The translations under genes and the position numbers were made by a program. A stretch of DNA of 64,000 nucleotides from contig JAIGNY010001448.1 of NCBI GenBank assembly GCA_020152595.1, positions 62,001-126,000 on the forward strand, given 5' to 3'. Below are positions 13,323 to 25,144 of this stretch, one piece after another (position 1 is the first letter of the stretch; each line of letters opens with the position of its first letter). The notes beneath the pieces are model-generated. The model had not been told where the DNA came from. It did not search any database and was given only the letters and a program-made list of their open reading frames with translations. Source of the stretch: Chiridota heheva. Taxonomy: Eukaryota; Echinodermata; Holothuroidea; Apodida; Chiridotidae.

Positions 13323-16300
13323 AAATTTGACAGCATATGTGAATAGGAATATTTGACCATTTTTTGCGAACCAGCATATATAATCTGCAAGTTAAATCTA
13401 AACTAATCAAGAATTTTAGGCTGGTAGGTTTAGACAGTATGCAGAATATGACTGATACACTGTTCTAAATAGATGTATTCAGTTCAAATACAATTAATAA
13501 TCGAGGCAATAATATTGCTCTAATTGAATATTCAAGAGCAAAGGTTCTTTTAAGTGAAGATGAAATAATCCCTTTCCAAAGTGGACTGATCTTTTATCCT
13601 CATGACTGCACGGGATTGTTAATTAAATGTTTGCTGTATTAAAGGATTAATTCATTGATTAAGAGGGGAGAGTTGTTTGTCACATAGTTGTAAAATGGAA
13701 CAGTCCTTTTCCTCAATGGTTTATTCTTCTAAACATTTTATCTGTTTTAAATTCACACCTTTGAAAAGTCATAGTGTGCAACAAAATTCTCTGCAGCATA
13801 CTTCTAATGGCTGAACTATGATGAACAATTGTATATACACCAGGGTGGCACATCCCTGGTATTGCTGGAGTTTGGATATGAGAGAGCAGGGCTGTAATGG
13901 CCCACTGCAGGCTTAATTACCGAAGGTACGATAGATAGACAAACCATGGGCGGAATGTTAATCAGTAAAGAAAACAATGTTGATTGAAATAATGCCATGG
14001 CATTGTCATGCTGCTGGGGTGGGTGCTATGGCCTGGAGTGTCAGGGTACCCTCAGTAACTTTTATATGACACCTATTTGGTAGAAGATAGAAATTAAAGA
14101 GCTTGCTGCTGAAAAGGGAGGGCTTATATTCTTTAAGTCTCAAGATAAATCAAACACCTTTCCCTGCTATAAACTCTACTAAATCTCGACCCGAGTACAT
14201 GTTTTCCCATTGACTTTTGAATTTGTTCACATGTGCACGATGAACATATCTGTATCCACCTAAATTAACCAAAAATGCCCTCATTTTGTGGTTGAGGGCT
14301 TCTTTAATGTCTTTCAATTCATTCTTTTTTTTAATTTTGCAAAGGAATAATCCACCCTTGAAACTAGAAGATAAATGAAAAATTTAAGATGTTCTAGGAG
14401 GGTAGGTGTGTGTGACTTATGTCCAGTCTTTTCTACACCGGGGGAGAAACTTGAAAACTTCTATGAATGTTCCTGAACATTATACAGGTTCCTGGGGACT
14501 TGGAGGGGTAGGAATCTATAGCAAAACCCTGGAGGGGAGATAGTATGCAGACAGATCTTAGCTTGATCCAGAAAGGGACAAGGTGTTTCTTGACCATAAG
14601 TGGCATTAATAAGGCATCAAGGACACTTTGAGGGCAGGTTTAGGGAAACTTGAAATCTAAATAAGCCAGTAATCACTACAAGTAGTATCCCTGCATCTTT
14701 TTTAAATGGGGGAGGGTGGGGGGAAGCTAATCAGCAAGAAAAGAAGGCAAAATAATTATCAAAAGTATGATTTTGGGAACAAAATGTAGAGTATTCAGTG
14801 AAAAGAGGCACAGTGGAACAGGAGCACCCTTCTGAAAAAGCGAAACTAGAAGACTGAATCCAGTGTTTTTGTGACCAACATAAGACGTAAGATATCTAAA
14901 GATCAATAAAGAAGAAAATTTAAATTCCTATATTTTTGCCTGAGTCTATGATTTTGAGTTACAGTCCATTTCATCCAAAATACACCTGTTAATAGAATCC
15001 TTGCCTGATCTTGTCTAGCTTACACGTGGATTCTTCTGAGCTGCAGATAGGCTTTCAATTAAAATTATATTCTTTTAAGAAAGTTAACAATGTTTCTCAA
15101 CTGAAAAAATGTTGATGTAAAGGTACAGTTATGTTGTGTACTTTCAGAAAATCTTAAAGCATTTGTAAACATGAAAGCTAGTGTAGCATATAAAAGTGTG
15201 CAATAATGCAAGCACAAAAAGGGCATCTGTTTGTTATTCACCTTAAAGAAAAGGTCTTGTCACTGCACAGTCATTTTATGTGTCAGAAATAGTTGGGAGT
15301 GTACGCTACCTTTGTTGATAGCCTTAAAGGTAAGCCATGTGACTTTTGGCTAATTACAAACTATTTCAAAGTTCATGGTTTATATTTCCTTGAATTTTGT
15401 ATGTCTTATGGCTGATTGTCCTATAATCCTCTATTATCTTAATGTTAATTGTGTCAAGATGTTTTAATCACAAAGGTTTTCTTGGTTGGAAAGTGCCTTC
15501 AGCCTTTTTTAATGTTTTCTTTTTGAAGATGGCATAATGAATAAACTTGGCAGGATGCATAATTAATTGTACTCTATTGGAGATTTGGTTTCGTATGCCG
15601 TGATGGCATTCACCTATGGGTTCATTCGTTGTCGTGGCCATCCTGATTATTTGACCTCCTTTATGGAAGTCAGTGACCACATCAGCCTCTGAACCGAGTG
15701 GACTCATGGTCAATGACGCTCCTGACAATGGGGTCGACGGCACTTAAGTCACGCCCTAGTTACCTCTGTTGCGGTGTATTGTTACAGACCTATTCAGGTA
15801 ATGTCGGTGTCATTTGATCATCGTCTTCAGGGCATCATTTTGGGGTTTGTTCCACTTTAGCTAATAGATAATGATTGGATTTCCCTATTGGGGTTTCTTC
15901 AATAGGAAATAGAAAGAGATTTTTATTTTGTAATTCATTCCCCTGATACCTCTTTCTATTAATTCTACTCACTTATCAAATATTGAAGTGTGATTTGAGA
16001 TTTGAATGTGAGAATGAGAGGTGAGAGAAGCCAGACAAATGCAATCCCATCATTTGCTGTCTGTCCTGTTCTTTGCAGTCAAGCAGTCTCTGATTGTTTG
16101 TGATTCTATTCTGAAAAGTAAACATGAATGTTACTATCTTAACATGAATGTTACTATGTTAACAATTCCAAAAGGAATAACTTGCTGGTATAATGCTGGC
16201 CGGGGTTAAAAGTTTCAGTGCATGTTGTTATTCACCATTGTCGTAGTGGATATATTTGACTTTTGTGTGTTACATCTGTTTTAGAAATTAAACGAAGTTG

Positions 16301-18243
16301 CATTGTATATTCTTACACACAAATTTAAACTTTTTAATTTATTTTGATCAATTTTGACTGATATTTAAATTTACAGTGTAGTGTCAATGTGTACATGAAG
16401 AGTGTGTACATAACATAATTATGAATGGTGACATGTTGCTTTGTATACACAACTTTCAAGGGGAGAACCCTTCTCCCCTGACTACTAGTTTGCTAATAAC
16501 TGAACACTAACAATAGTACATAAACATCTGACCCCAAAATTGTAAACTCTGCTCCTTGATATGAAAATGGAGAGGTGGGTAAGGTCCGATGTCAGAAGTA
16601 AGAAGTTCTTGTAAAACTATGAAACTTCAATCTTTCAGTAACCTTCAGTAACACATATTCAACCCAGCTTGTGGCATTGGGTGGATATGAACCTGAATTG
16701 TCCTAGGAGTGCCTCAATCATGGAAAGTCCCTACTCCAGGTGGTTTCCTTATCAAATTAAGAGGTTTTCAAAAAAACAATACACTTGAGGATTATTCTAA
16801 GTGTGTTGACCTTTTGCACCTGTCTGACTGTACAATCTGTGTCATTCTGGAACCCTGGCTGAAAATTGGAACAGTCCATTGTATTTTTGAGGAAGTAATA
16901 AAATAAGAGCCAGCCCACTTTTGAGTGGAGGAGCGACTTGCTCGTTATTATTCTGGAAAATCTGACTGGTGTGGTTAACTATCGATATCATTATTTGAGC
17001 AACTTGTTTGTTCAGCAAAAGAGGGGAAAAGTAACAAGTGTTAGAAAAAGTTGGAAGAAGTTTGTCATTAAACACCCAAAATCAAATATTGTATAGCATT
17101 CAGAAGAGTTTGGAAGTATAGTAGCAGAATATGAACAGAATGCTGCACAACATACTCTTTGAAATTACATCAAATCTATAGCATCCCAAGAGGAATGAGT
17201 GTTTGTAGAGTCTGACATAGTTATCAACATGATGGATATGCTATAATAAAACATTATTAATGTTGGGTTATACATGCTATCTCTTTCACACTGCTCTTAA
17301 TTCATTCTCACAGTTGAAATTGGTCTCACTGGTCTATACTTGCAAGTTGCCCCAATCTAGTCAGGGAGCTGTCAGCCTTATCTTAGGATGTTTATAACCT
17401 GTGGTGATGTTGCTGTCATAACATGCTGTATCATTCAAAGTTTCTCTAAAAGACCTTCCCACACATGTAAGCCTTTTGAATTAGACATGAACTAATTTGC
17501 TGTGATCATTCTTGTTTCTGCCTGTAGAAATGATTCTTGATTTAAGCTCATAGAGACAAGATACATTGACAATGGGGGAGTGATGAAGGAAGGGGGGGGG
17601 GGGGCACCTATATGTTTGCCAAAATGTGAAACATTAGGATCAGTTAGTACTTAAAAATTAACCTTTAAAGGAGCATGTTTTAAACATAATGTCAATTCAG
17701 TTATCACCTAATATGTGCTCTCCAAATTGTCAACTCCAGCTATGTGCACGAGCTCAATGGTCTGCCATGTCATTGCCTTGTTTTCCCGAGGAGTATTAAC
17801 TGAAACAGTCAAAGATGCCATAAAAGAGAATTACCCTTTTATTTGTGCTGAGGCTTGCTAAGCACATTTCAATATGCAAGCTGTGTAACTATGTTTTAAT
17901 CTATTCAGTTTATTCACATTTTATAATTTCACTTGGTGATAATTACCATATTATGAACTTTTAAAACCACTCATGAGGTTGTTGCACTGCGGGTAAAGTG
18001 CTTGCAAATGCTATTACTTTCATTATCATTCTTTTGGGATGTTAAATAGGCATAGAAATATTGATGGCTTTTATATAACCCCCAATACTTGTGCACTTTT
18101 GGCAACTGTCATTAATTAGTTTCAGTACATGTGTTACAAGTGTTCGTTTGAAAGTTGAAGTTAAGGTCTCTTACATCTAGAGTTGAAAAGCCTATCAGAA
18201 AGACGTTTTGAATGTGGGTGAAACAAGTCTAAAAAAACCCATT
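13323..18243. other. Gene-free sequence, mostly single-copy in this window
   Basis: No gene is supported. A 21-bp unit is doubled at 16121-16163. A G-run lies at 17590. The stretch 15480-15840 has higher complexity and more CpG than its surroundings and an uninterrupted 91-codon minus frame, without a recognisable domain. Confidence 0.4.
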
Positions 18244-18324
18244 TCGTAGTCTATTCTTGCTAGAATTATATTGTGGGTGTGGTTCGTAGTCTATTCTTGC
18301 TAAAATTGTTTTGTAGGTGTGGTT
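18244..18324 (+). repeat. Two-unit 40-bp tandem duplication
   Basis: TCGTAGTCTATTCTTGCTA occurs at 18244 and again at 18284. The following 20 bp also match with a few changes. The units are adjacent. Confidence 0.9.
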
Positions 18325-18645
18325 AAGCCACAAAGAATTTTGGTTAGAATATGCTGCAAAGCTCAATGCCAGGTATTAGTGTGTTAATATGGAGAGAAGT
18401 ATGCAATACACTTGATTGTTCAATATATTCACACAAATACTAATGAGCTAGTCAATAATTACCATCGAATTGACATCACTAGATGATATCAGATTAACTG
18501 TTGACATACCAAGCAATATTCTTTGGACAAAATTCTCTTGTTAAGATTTCCATAAGAAAATGCCAAGGTCTCCCTGTCATACGCTACAAATTAGTCTTAA
18601 AAATCTGCATATTGATACATGAGAAATTCAAATAGTTATTTCATA

Positions 18646-18907
18646 GTTTTAAACTGATTTTGAAGGTATTAAAAGAGGGAATCTCATCTTAGTAAAATTG
18701 AGATGTTCATATCTGTCACGTCACATCCAGTTGTGGATCGTTTCTAATTAAGTACGTAGGCCTATTGCACGCATTGTGTTTGCACGTCTGCAGTGTGCTA
18801 GTCACTTTCACCGTGGTTATTGTTTGCTTGTCGGTATTTGTGTATGACAGATCAGAAAACGTTGACTTTGACTGTATATTACTGTCCATGTTACACGATA
18901 TCTGGCC
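18646..18907 (-). mobile_element. Family J element copy 1
   Basis: Read on the minus strand, it starts GGCCAGATATCGTGTAACAT and runs to the TCTCATCTTAGTAAAATTG block. It aligns with 50467-51163, in which another element is inserted. The GGCCA...TATCGTG end is shared with MITE A and with the copies at 51227 and 56450, so these are related families. No transposase is encoded. Confidence 0.65.
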
Positions 18908-19126
18908 TTAAGCTAGTGTTGGCCTCAAGCTGTTGCCAACTCGCTTCTCATGCATGTCCATAGATCTTGAAAGGATCATCTAGGTCCAGGCATTCCCATC
19001 TTGTAGATAAAGCACTTGAAATGAGTCAAATGAAAAGAAAGAAAAAAAGGAAGTATTCAAATATCTTATTCTTTTAAAGGTATATTTGCAGAGGCAACAT
19101 TAGCTAAATTGCTTTTAAATCAATTA

Positions 19127-19288
19127 AGGCCATTTATCGTGATTACAATGTGGCAGCGTACAATTTATTCCAAATCGATACTGATTGGCTTATCAATGTA
19201 AGTGCATGCTGTACCATTATGTTTCGACCAATCCAAACACAGGATTTGAATTCAATTTACCTCGTATGTTAGAGACGACAACTGGCCT
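19127..19288 (+). mobile_element. MITE A copy 2, nested in family B
   Basis: AGGCCATTTATCGTGATTAC at the left and GACGACAACTGGCCT at the right form imperfect inverted ends. The interior matches the copies at 12539 and 38150. It sits inside element B: the B sequence stops at TTTTAAATCAATTA and resumes after TTAAAACATC. TTAA-like flanks occur on both sides. Confidence 0.85.
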
Positions 19289-19519
19289 TTAAAACATCAT
19301 AGCAAAAGATATCATCAAAGTCAGTTAAACATTGACCATTTTACAGTAAATCTCTTTTGTGATGTTTACAGGATGAATGAAATTGAAAGAATTACTTAAT
19401 GATTTTGGGCTTTCCGCTCAGTCATACGTCACAAATATTGCATAAAATGAAAACTGATGAAACTTTGATCAGATATAACTCAAAAACTTGAGCACTTTTT
19501 TCAAAGTTTAAGAACTGAT

Positions 19520-20749
19520 AAAATCCTATCCCCTCCCTTCAGCTTACGCATTAAATCAGACCTCTTCCATCTCGGCATCAACCCCACCACTCTCGGCACC
19601 TTCTCTTGGCCCACTTTTCCTCCTTGGGCCACCCCCTCCCTTCTGTCCACCTGGGCCTCTCCATTCATCACAAAGCTCAAACCCATCCTAACCTCTTCAT
19701 CAATCTCCACAACCAAGTCAAAGACCAACTCTCAAATTACACCACCATCTATACTGATGGGTCCAAGGAGGGCAACAAGACAGCTGCTGCTGCGGTCATC
19801 CAAGACATCACCCTTAGTAGCAGACTTCCCGACTACTCATCCATCTTTTCAGCCAAGGCTAAGGCCATTCTCCTTGCCCTCAACTTTATTGAGTACTCCC
19901 CGCTCAGTCACTTTGTTATTTTCTCCGACTCCAAGGCTGTTCTTACTTCTTTACTCAACCTTAAATGGGATAACCTCACATGCCACCTCCTCCTCCGCAA
20001 ACTCCTTTCTCCCACCCTCTGCAGGAAAAGTATTCTTTTCTTTTGGATACCCAGCCATGTTGGCATCCTGGGTAATGACAGGGCTGATGCAGCCGCTAAG
20101 CTTGCCCTTACCCTCCTCCCTGCCCCTTTTCCTAAAACCTTCTCTGACATCAAACCGCTTATCGCTTCCCTTGTTCGGGACCGTTGGCAAACCTGATGGA
20201 AGTCCCAAATTGATAACAAACTTCATGTCATCCAGCCCACAATTCCGATCAAATCCACCATCAACAACCTCTCTCGTATTGACAACATTCATATTACCCG
20301 TCTTAGAATTGGTCACACTTATCTCACCCACCTCCACCTCCTTATTGGCTCCCCCCAACCCCTCTGCAACAATTGCCATTGCACCCTCACAATCCATCAC
20401 GTTCTCCTTGCTTGCCCCCTGTACAACCTTCCCAGAGCTTCCCTCCCTCCCTACAACTTAATTGCTGAGTTCTTCCAGAAAAATCCTCCGGATAAAATTA
20501 TCTCCTTCCTTCATCATGCCTCCCTCTACCACCATATTTAATTCTCCTCTTCCACCCCCTCTCTACTTTGTTTTTCTTTCAACCATACACCTCCCCTCAC
20601 GATCACAGCTTTCTGACCTTTTGTTCTTAAACTTCTCTCATTCTCCCCCTGTTTCCTTTACTTCCTACCTCTAAAATGATCTGACCTCTCAGGCACAATT
20701 TGACCCTAGTTGTTGTGGTGCCGTTAAGCCATCATCAAACAAACAAACA
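19520..20749 (+). mobile_element. 5'-truncated LINE with RNase H, inserted in family B
   Basis: A 1.23-kb retrotransposon end. It contains the end of ORF2 (RNase H domain and terminal CCHC-like knuckle), a ~200-bp C/T-rich 3' UTR and a tail of AAAC repeats ending at 20749. It is flanked by TAAGAACTGAT (19509-19519) and TAAGAAATGAT (20750-20760), an 11-bp target duplication with one mismatch. Family B sequence continues across the junction. A second copy of only the 3' end lies at 59.69 kb, so the family was active more than once. The RNase H places it among RNase H-bearing clades such as I or Nimb; the exact clade needs a tree of the missing reverse transcriptase. Confidence 0.9.
19553..20541 (+). 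pseudogene. LINE ORF2 C-terminus: RNase H and CCHC knuckle, broken
   Basis: Ribonuclease H degrades the RNA strand during retrotransposition. The main frame (19606-20196) carries YTDGSKEG (Asp at residue 51), FSDSKAVL (Asp108), WIPSHVGILGNDRADAAAK (His151, Asp161). The catalytic glutamate expected in the SAxAKAI motif is lysine (residue 84), so the enzyme would be inactive. An in-frame TGA at 20194 interrupts the protein; the same frame then continues 114 codons through CNNCHCTLTIHHVLLACPLY, the C-terminal knuckle, to TAA at 20539. The N-terminal side (19553-19640, HLGINPTTLGTFSWP then FPPWATP) is in another frame, so one frameshift lies near the C-run at 19629-19640. With the 5' end missing, this is a dead fragment. 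Confidence 0.88.
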
Positions 20750-20820
20750 TAAGAAATGATGACTCTCATATTTTAATACTATTTCAACCAATATAGAAAT
20801 TGAGGATACTGATGTATTAT

Positions 20821-23080
20821 TAAGAAAGAACTGAAGTCAAGACTTTAAGTAAGTGACATTTGATCATAATCCCCAATGTGTATTTTCGTTAATTGTTTTT
20901 CTGAACACCTGAGTCTTAACAAAGATTGGATGTTTTAGCAGATTAATAAAATGATGTCTTAGTTAAATAAGTGTAGTTTATTGTATGAACAATTTTATTA
21001 TGCTATGCCCGAGCAGGGAAATAACAAAATGCCATCTTAAAGAGAGAAAGTTTAAAGGTATCAAAATATAAAGAATATCAATTTTAATCTAATTTAATGG
21101 AGGGTTGGTGCATGGAATAGCCATAGAGTGAATGGGGGTATGGGCCCCCACATTTTCAATACTGATTACTGGGGTAATTAACTTATGTATAATTATTAAT
21201 ACATGTGTTTATTATTTGGAGGAGGTGGAGGCTCACAAAATTAATGTGTCCCCAGGATGGCACATATGTTGCTAGTAAATGTCTTTTTTCCCTGTTATTC
21301 TGGACAAAAATAATATCAAAATGCAATTACTGTAAAAAAAGTACGCACAAAATGTCCAAAATTGCATCTGGAGGCCTTTGCAAACAATGGTGCCTTGGAA
21401 ATAATTATCTTCTCCGTCCACATCATCAACCCCCCCCCCTCCCCTCCCATTCAGAAATGTTGTGCCATTCCTCCATTCACGTACTAGTGATTTTTTAAAG
21501 TGATTTAACCATGATGCCATTAAAACATTGGATGATTATCTCCAACAACTAAGATGATGGCATAAGTGATCAATTTTGTAAGTTTGCAATAAAAGGGCAA
21601 TTCTTGAAGTGTTCGAAAGTGCACTGAGACAAATTTTAAAACTTATAAAGAGATAGTCATTATTCGATAAGTTCAACGGCTGTTTGAGAAAGCAATAAAA
21701 TTGCTTTTGCTCTATATTTTAGATTTGTCATCGTGGCATGTATATTGAACACTTCTGCCACCCGATGGCGATTACTTGACTGATTTATACTAGAAAGTTT
21801 GAAGCACTTTGGTGGTTTTAACGTTCAGCCACCCTGAATGATCAATCTGCAGGAATTCTGAGGCTGCGGGTTCATTGAACAGGATGTTTATCCTTCAGTG
21901 TATGTAAATTGCTTTCATAACTTCTAGGTACTTTATAAATAAATATTTTTAAAACATCGAATTATTATGAAGGTAATTAGATTTACATAAAGAAGAGATT
22001 TCATGATTATTCTTTGCTGATCAAATGCATTATGGGTATATACTACATTTCAAAATCATTATCATAATTTTGCCTCTTAAAACTGAGCTTGTATCACTGC
22101 TATTGGCTATTAATTTATTGAAGGATATGTTTACTTACCTTTGTGGTGTCAATGACTCCCATTGTGAAAAAAGGGGGAATACAATTTATTTGTTCTTCCG
22201 TCCTAGCTGTCAGCGTTTAGGAATACATTTCTCCAAAGATGAAACCTGATCATGCAAATTACCAATCATGAATCATATTTTAGAGAAAAAAAACTCACTT
22301 TTTAGATTTTGATTGTTTTTTATATTCTCTGCTGGCAATGTATTATGTAGTAAGATTATGTGATTCTGTTTCCTTCCCATAGCTCTTATTTCTAAAGATG
22401 TTTTAAATATAAAGAAAAGGTTTATGACATGGAGTCCGAGGAAACTAAATGAAATTGCATGCTCTAATTAATTCAGTTCATTAATAGAGACTTTGTTATG
22501 ACGAAGAATTGTATTGCTGGTTGCTCCATTGCTTTTGATGCTAGAGATGTAGATTAATAATTATGATGAACAAGTTTTAGGGGCTAGATAGGTGATTCTT
22601 ACTTGGGGTACATAATTGTGGAAAGACTTAGAGATCGGATAGTCCAAAGACACCAACATTAGCTGATTCTGGCAATAGATCATGGAAATAGCAACAATTT
22701 CCATTAAAATCAGTGAGATATTGACAATGTTTCACAGCTTTGTCACTATTCAGGCCAAAGTGTCTAAAAATTATGCAAGTTTGTGATGTAAGCAGGTTCA
22801 TGAATATTCTTATGTAAATCCTTGGTGTCCTTTTTTACCTGAAAAATTTGTGTGATATTGTATCAGAATGACTTCATCTAAATTTTGACAAATTGAAGCA
22901 CATATCTCTTGCAGGAGCTTAGGATGGTTTACCTTTCTGAGGGGCGGGGCGAGGGGGGAGCAAAAACAAAAAGCTTTCCCTGTGACAAGTGCACAAACTT
23001 CACTGGTAAATTAAGTTTACATGAAAAGTTGCTTGCTAATCTGTAAATTCCCTTCAATTTTAGAGAAATTTCCTTCATTT
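20821..23080. other. Gene-free sequence
   Basis: Short frames at 21205-21498, 21272-21520 and 22025-22249 have no recognisable domain. G/C runs at 21430 and 22940 and a phrase at 21100-21150 resemble the family H repeat ends. Nothing else was seen. Confidence 0.4.
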
Positions 23081-23081
23081 T

Positions 23082-23250
23082 CAGAAAAATTTCTTCTTTT
23101 CAGAAATTTTTCTTCAATTTAGGGAAATTTTTCTTCAATTTAGGGAAATTTTGGCCAGTTTTGGGGAAATTTGGGCCAGTTTTTGGAAAAGTTTGGCCAG
23201 TTTTCAGGTCATTTTTGCCAGTTTGGGGGAAATTTTTGCCAGTTTTCCTA
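23082..23250. repeat. Degenerate GGGAAATTT / GCCAGTTTT tandem repeat
   Basis: Units of about 20-22 bp containing GGGAAATTT and GGCCAGTTTTG recur about eight times. The minus-strand frame of repeated Lys-Thr-Gly-Gln-Asn-Phe-Pro is a by-product. Confidence 0.75.
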
Positions 23251-24678
23251 AATTTTAGACTGGGAAAGAGATGGCTCGACCTAGAGAGCAAAACCCTGTT
23301 ACACATCTCCCCCCCTCCTTTCCCTTGCTTCCTATGCCATTGATCTCTTGATATGTCTTTTTGTGCTATTTGTACCACAGTTTCTTTGAAACTTCAGGAA
23401 AACAAAAAGCAAGTTAAAGAGTTAATTTCATTGAAGTACCCCCTCAATTTGTCCAATCTACGTAAAATAAAGCAAGATTGAAAACATTGAATGAAATAGA
23501 TAATAATTGCCTTGAAGTGCTTTTTAGTTCTGCTGAAGTTTAAGGTAAACATGTTTTTTCTTTCAAAAATGTTCAGGAACATTTTAATGTAAACTGTGAA
23601 GTCATGAACCAAGGAAAAAGGAGGTCTATTTTCAAAGTGGCTGAGAATATTTATGTATGCACAAGTGAAAAACACATCCTTTTTTTTGAAGAGAATAAGT
23701 TTAAATGAACAACAAGCCGATGTACCTTCTTAACGTGTATACAATTAATACTTTGTATAAAAGGAAAAAAAAAGATTGTGAAGTTGAATGAAATTGACAA
23801 GTTAAAAGTGTATCCTTACTATTTGAAAACAAATGATTTGAAGCAAGCTCTATGGAGTCTGTACCACCTGGATTGGGAGGGTGTTTTACTGTCTTTCTCA
23901 CTCCATGTAGCAGTTTCTGGTTTTTAAAAAAAAATCTTTTACTTTTTACAAAACCAAATTGCTGATAATGTGCCATACCTTTGAAATTTCCAGAGAAAAT
24001 TGCGTAAAAAAGAGTTATGGGATGTTTTCATGTGAAAAATGGAATGCATGAATGGATTGCAATCCATGTTTATTTCTGACATTTTTTTTGCCTTATATTG
24101 TGGTACTATTTATGAGATGAAAAAAAGGGTCATTGTATCAGTTATTGCTATAGAATGAAAGAGGAACTGTGTGCATGTATTAAGCTTAGTTTGATCTAGT
24201 GACCCAATTTGTATGAGGAGGAATGCTCTGTTTAACTTGTGAAGTACAGACATCCTCTTTCATTGCTCCAGAAAAAGTAGGTGGCTCATATTTTTCTCTC
24301 GAAATGTTCCTTCTTTTGGAAAGAAAAGAGAAGGATATTGAACTTGTTCAGGGTACAATGACTGATGTTTTAATTTTGTTAGGAACTTCCCTCTGCCTGG
24401 TTTTGAAACTAAAGTTATCAAATGTTTCTAGAACACTTTATTCTGAAATGAAAGTGGAAGTTTGAATTGAAGAAAATGTTTTTAAGTAACAGGGTGACTG
24501 AGATTTGGGTTAGTGACAGCTAAGTATTTGATATTTTTTACCCTTTCATGCTTGTCATGAATAAAGCATGGCGAAATAGGAATTATTTGTTTGGTTGATA
24601 TGTAAACAACAGATTATCAGCTCCTGGCTCTTTAAATCTTGATTTCATATAGAAAAATGCATGAGGCAGGCATGAGTT
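23251..24678. other. Gene-free sequence
   Basis: Frames of 80-93 codons on both strands (for example 23394-23675 minus, 24223-24465 plus) have no recognisable domain and compositions expected of AT-rich non-coding DNA. Confidence 0.4.
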
Positions 24679-25144
24679 ATAGGTATATCGATGTGTAGAG
24701 GTAACATTAGCTAAATTGGTTTAAAATCTCGTAAAAACCATTACGGTTGCAAAAACAATTCATAAAAATTGGTTAAACGTTGACCATTTAGCAGTGTTTT
24801 TAAATCTCAGATATAGATTTGCATATTTTATGCAAATTTTGTAATGTATTACAGGTCAAGCTTAATATATACTTTTGTAAAAACATTTGTTAAAAAAAAA
24901 GAGTCTTTGCCATACCCCCCCTCAATCGAATACAGACTTTTGCATAAATTTCAGTGAGAAATTTGGGAAGAAATTAAAAGAACCTTATGCAGATTTTGAG
25001 CTGTTTGCCCAGTTATTATTAATCACAACTTTTGCATAAATCAAAAAATGATCAAACTTTGATTAGCCGTAACTTGATCTGCTCAGATTCGAATACCTTT
25101 TCAACCAATTTAGAAAGTGATGATATATGTCCATAGACCTTTAG
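24679..25144 (+). mobile_element. Family B element, uninterrupted copy
   Basis: The left end is TAGGTATATCGATGTG, then AGGTAACATTAGCTAAATTG. The interior contains AAAAATTGGTTAAACGTTGA, TTTTAAATCTCAGATATAG and GATTAGCCGTAACTTGATC. The right end is TATGTCCATAGACCTTTAG. The right end reverse-complemented resembles the left end (CTAAAGGTCTATGG versus TTAAAGGTATATTTG at 19 kb). About 466 bp, no coding capacity. It serves as the reference for the interrupted copy at 19 kb. Confidence 0.7.

Larger units (their letters stand above)
19072..20820 (+). mobile_element. Family B element, interrupted by MITE A and a LINE
   Basis: The outer segments (19072-19126, 19289-19519 and 20750-20820) form one ~350-470 bp element when compared with the copy at 24679-25144. 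They share TAAAGGTATATTTGC at the left end, GGCAACATTAGCTAAATTG, GTTAAACATTGACCATTT, GATCAGATATAACT and TTTCAACCAATATAGAAA. Inverted ends are of the type TTTAAAGGTATAT. It is a non-autonomous DNA transposon; its superfamily is unknown. Confidence 0.75.

Noticed and set aside
19757-20461. 234-codon frame overlapping the RNase H frame
   Set aside because: It is a Ser/Pro/Leu-rich shadow of the LINE coding frame in C/T-rich DNA; the motifs are in the other frame.
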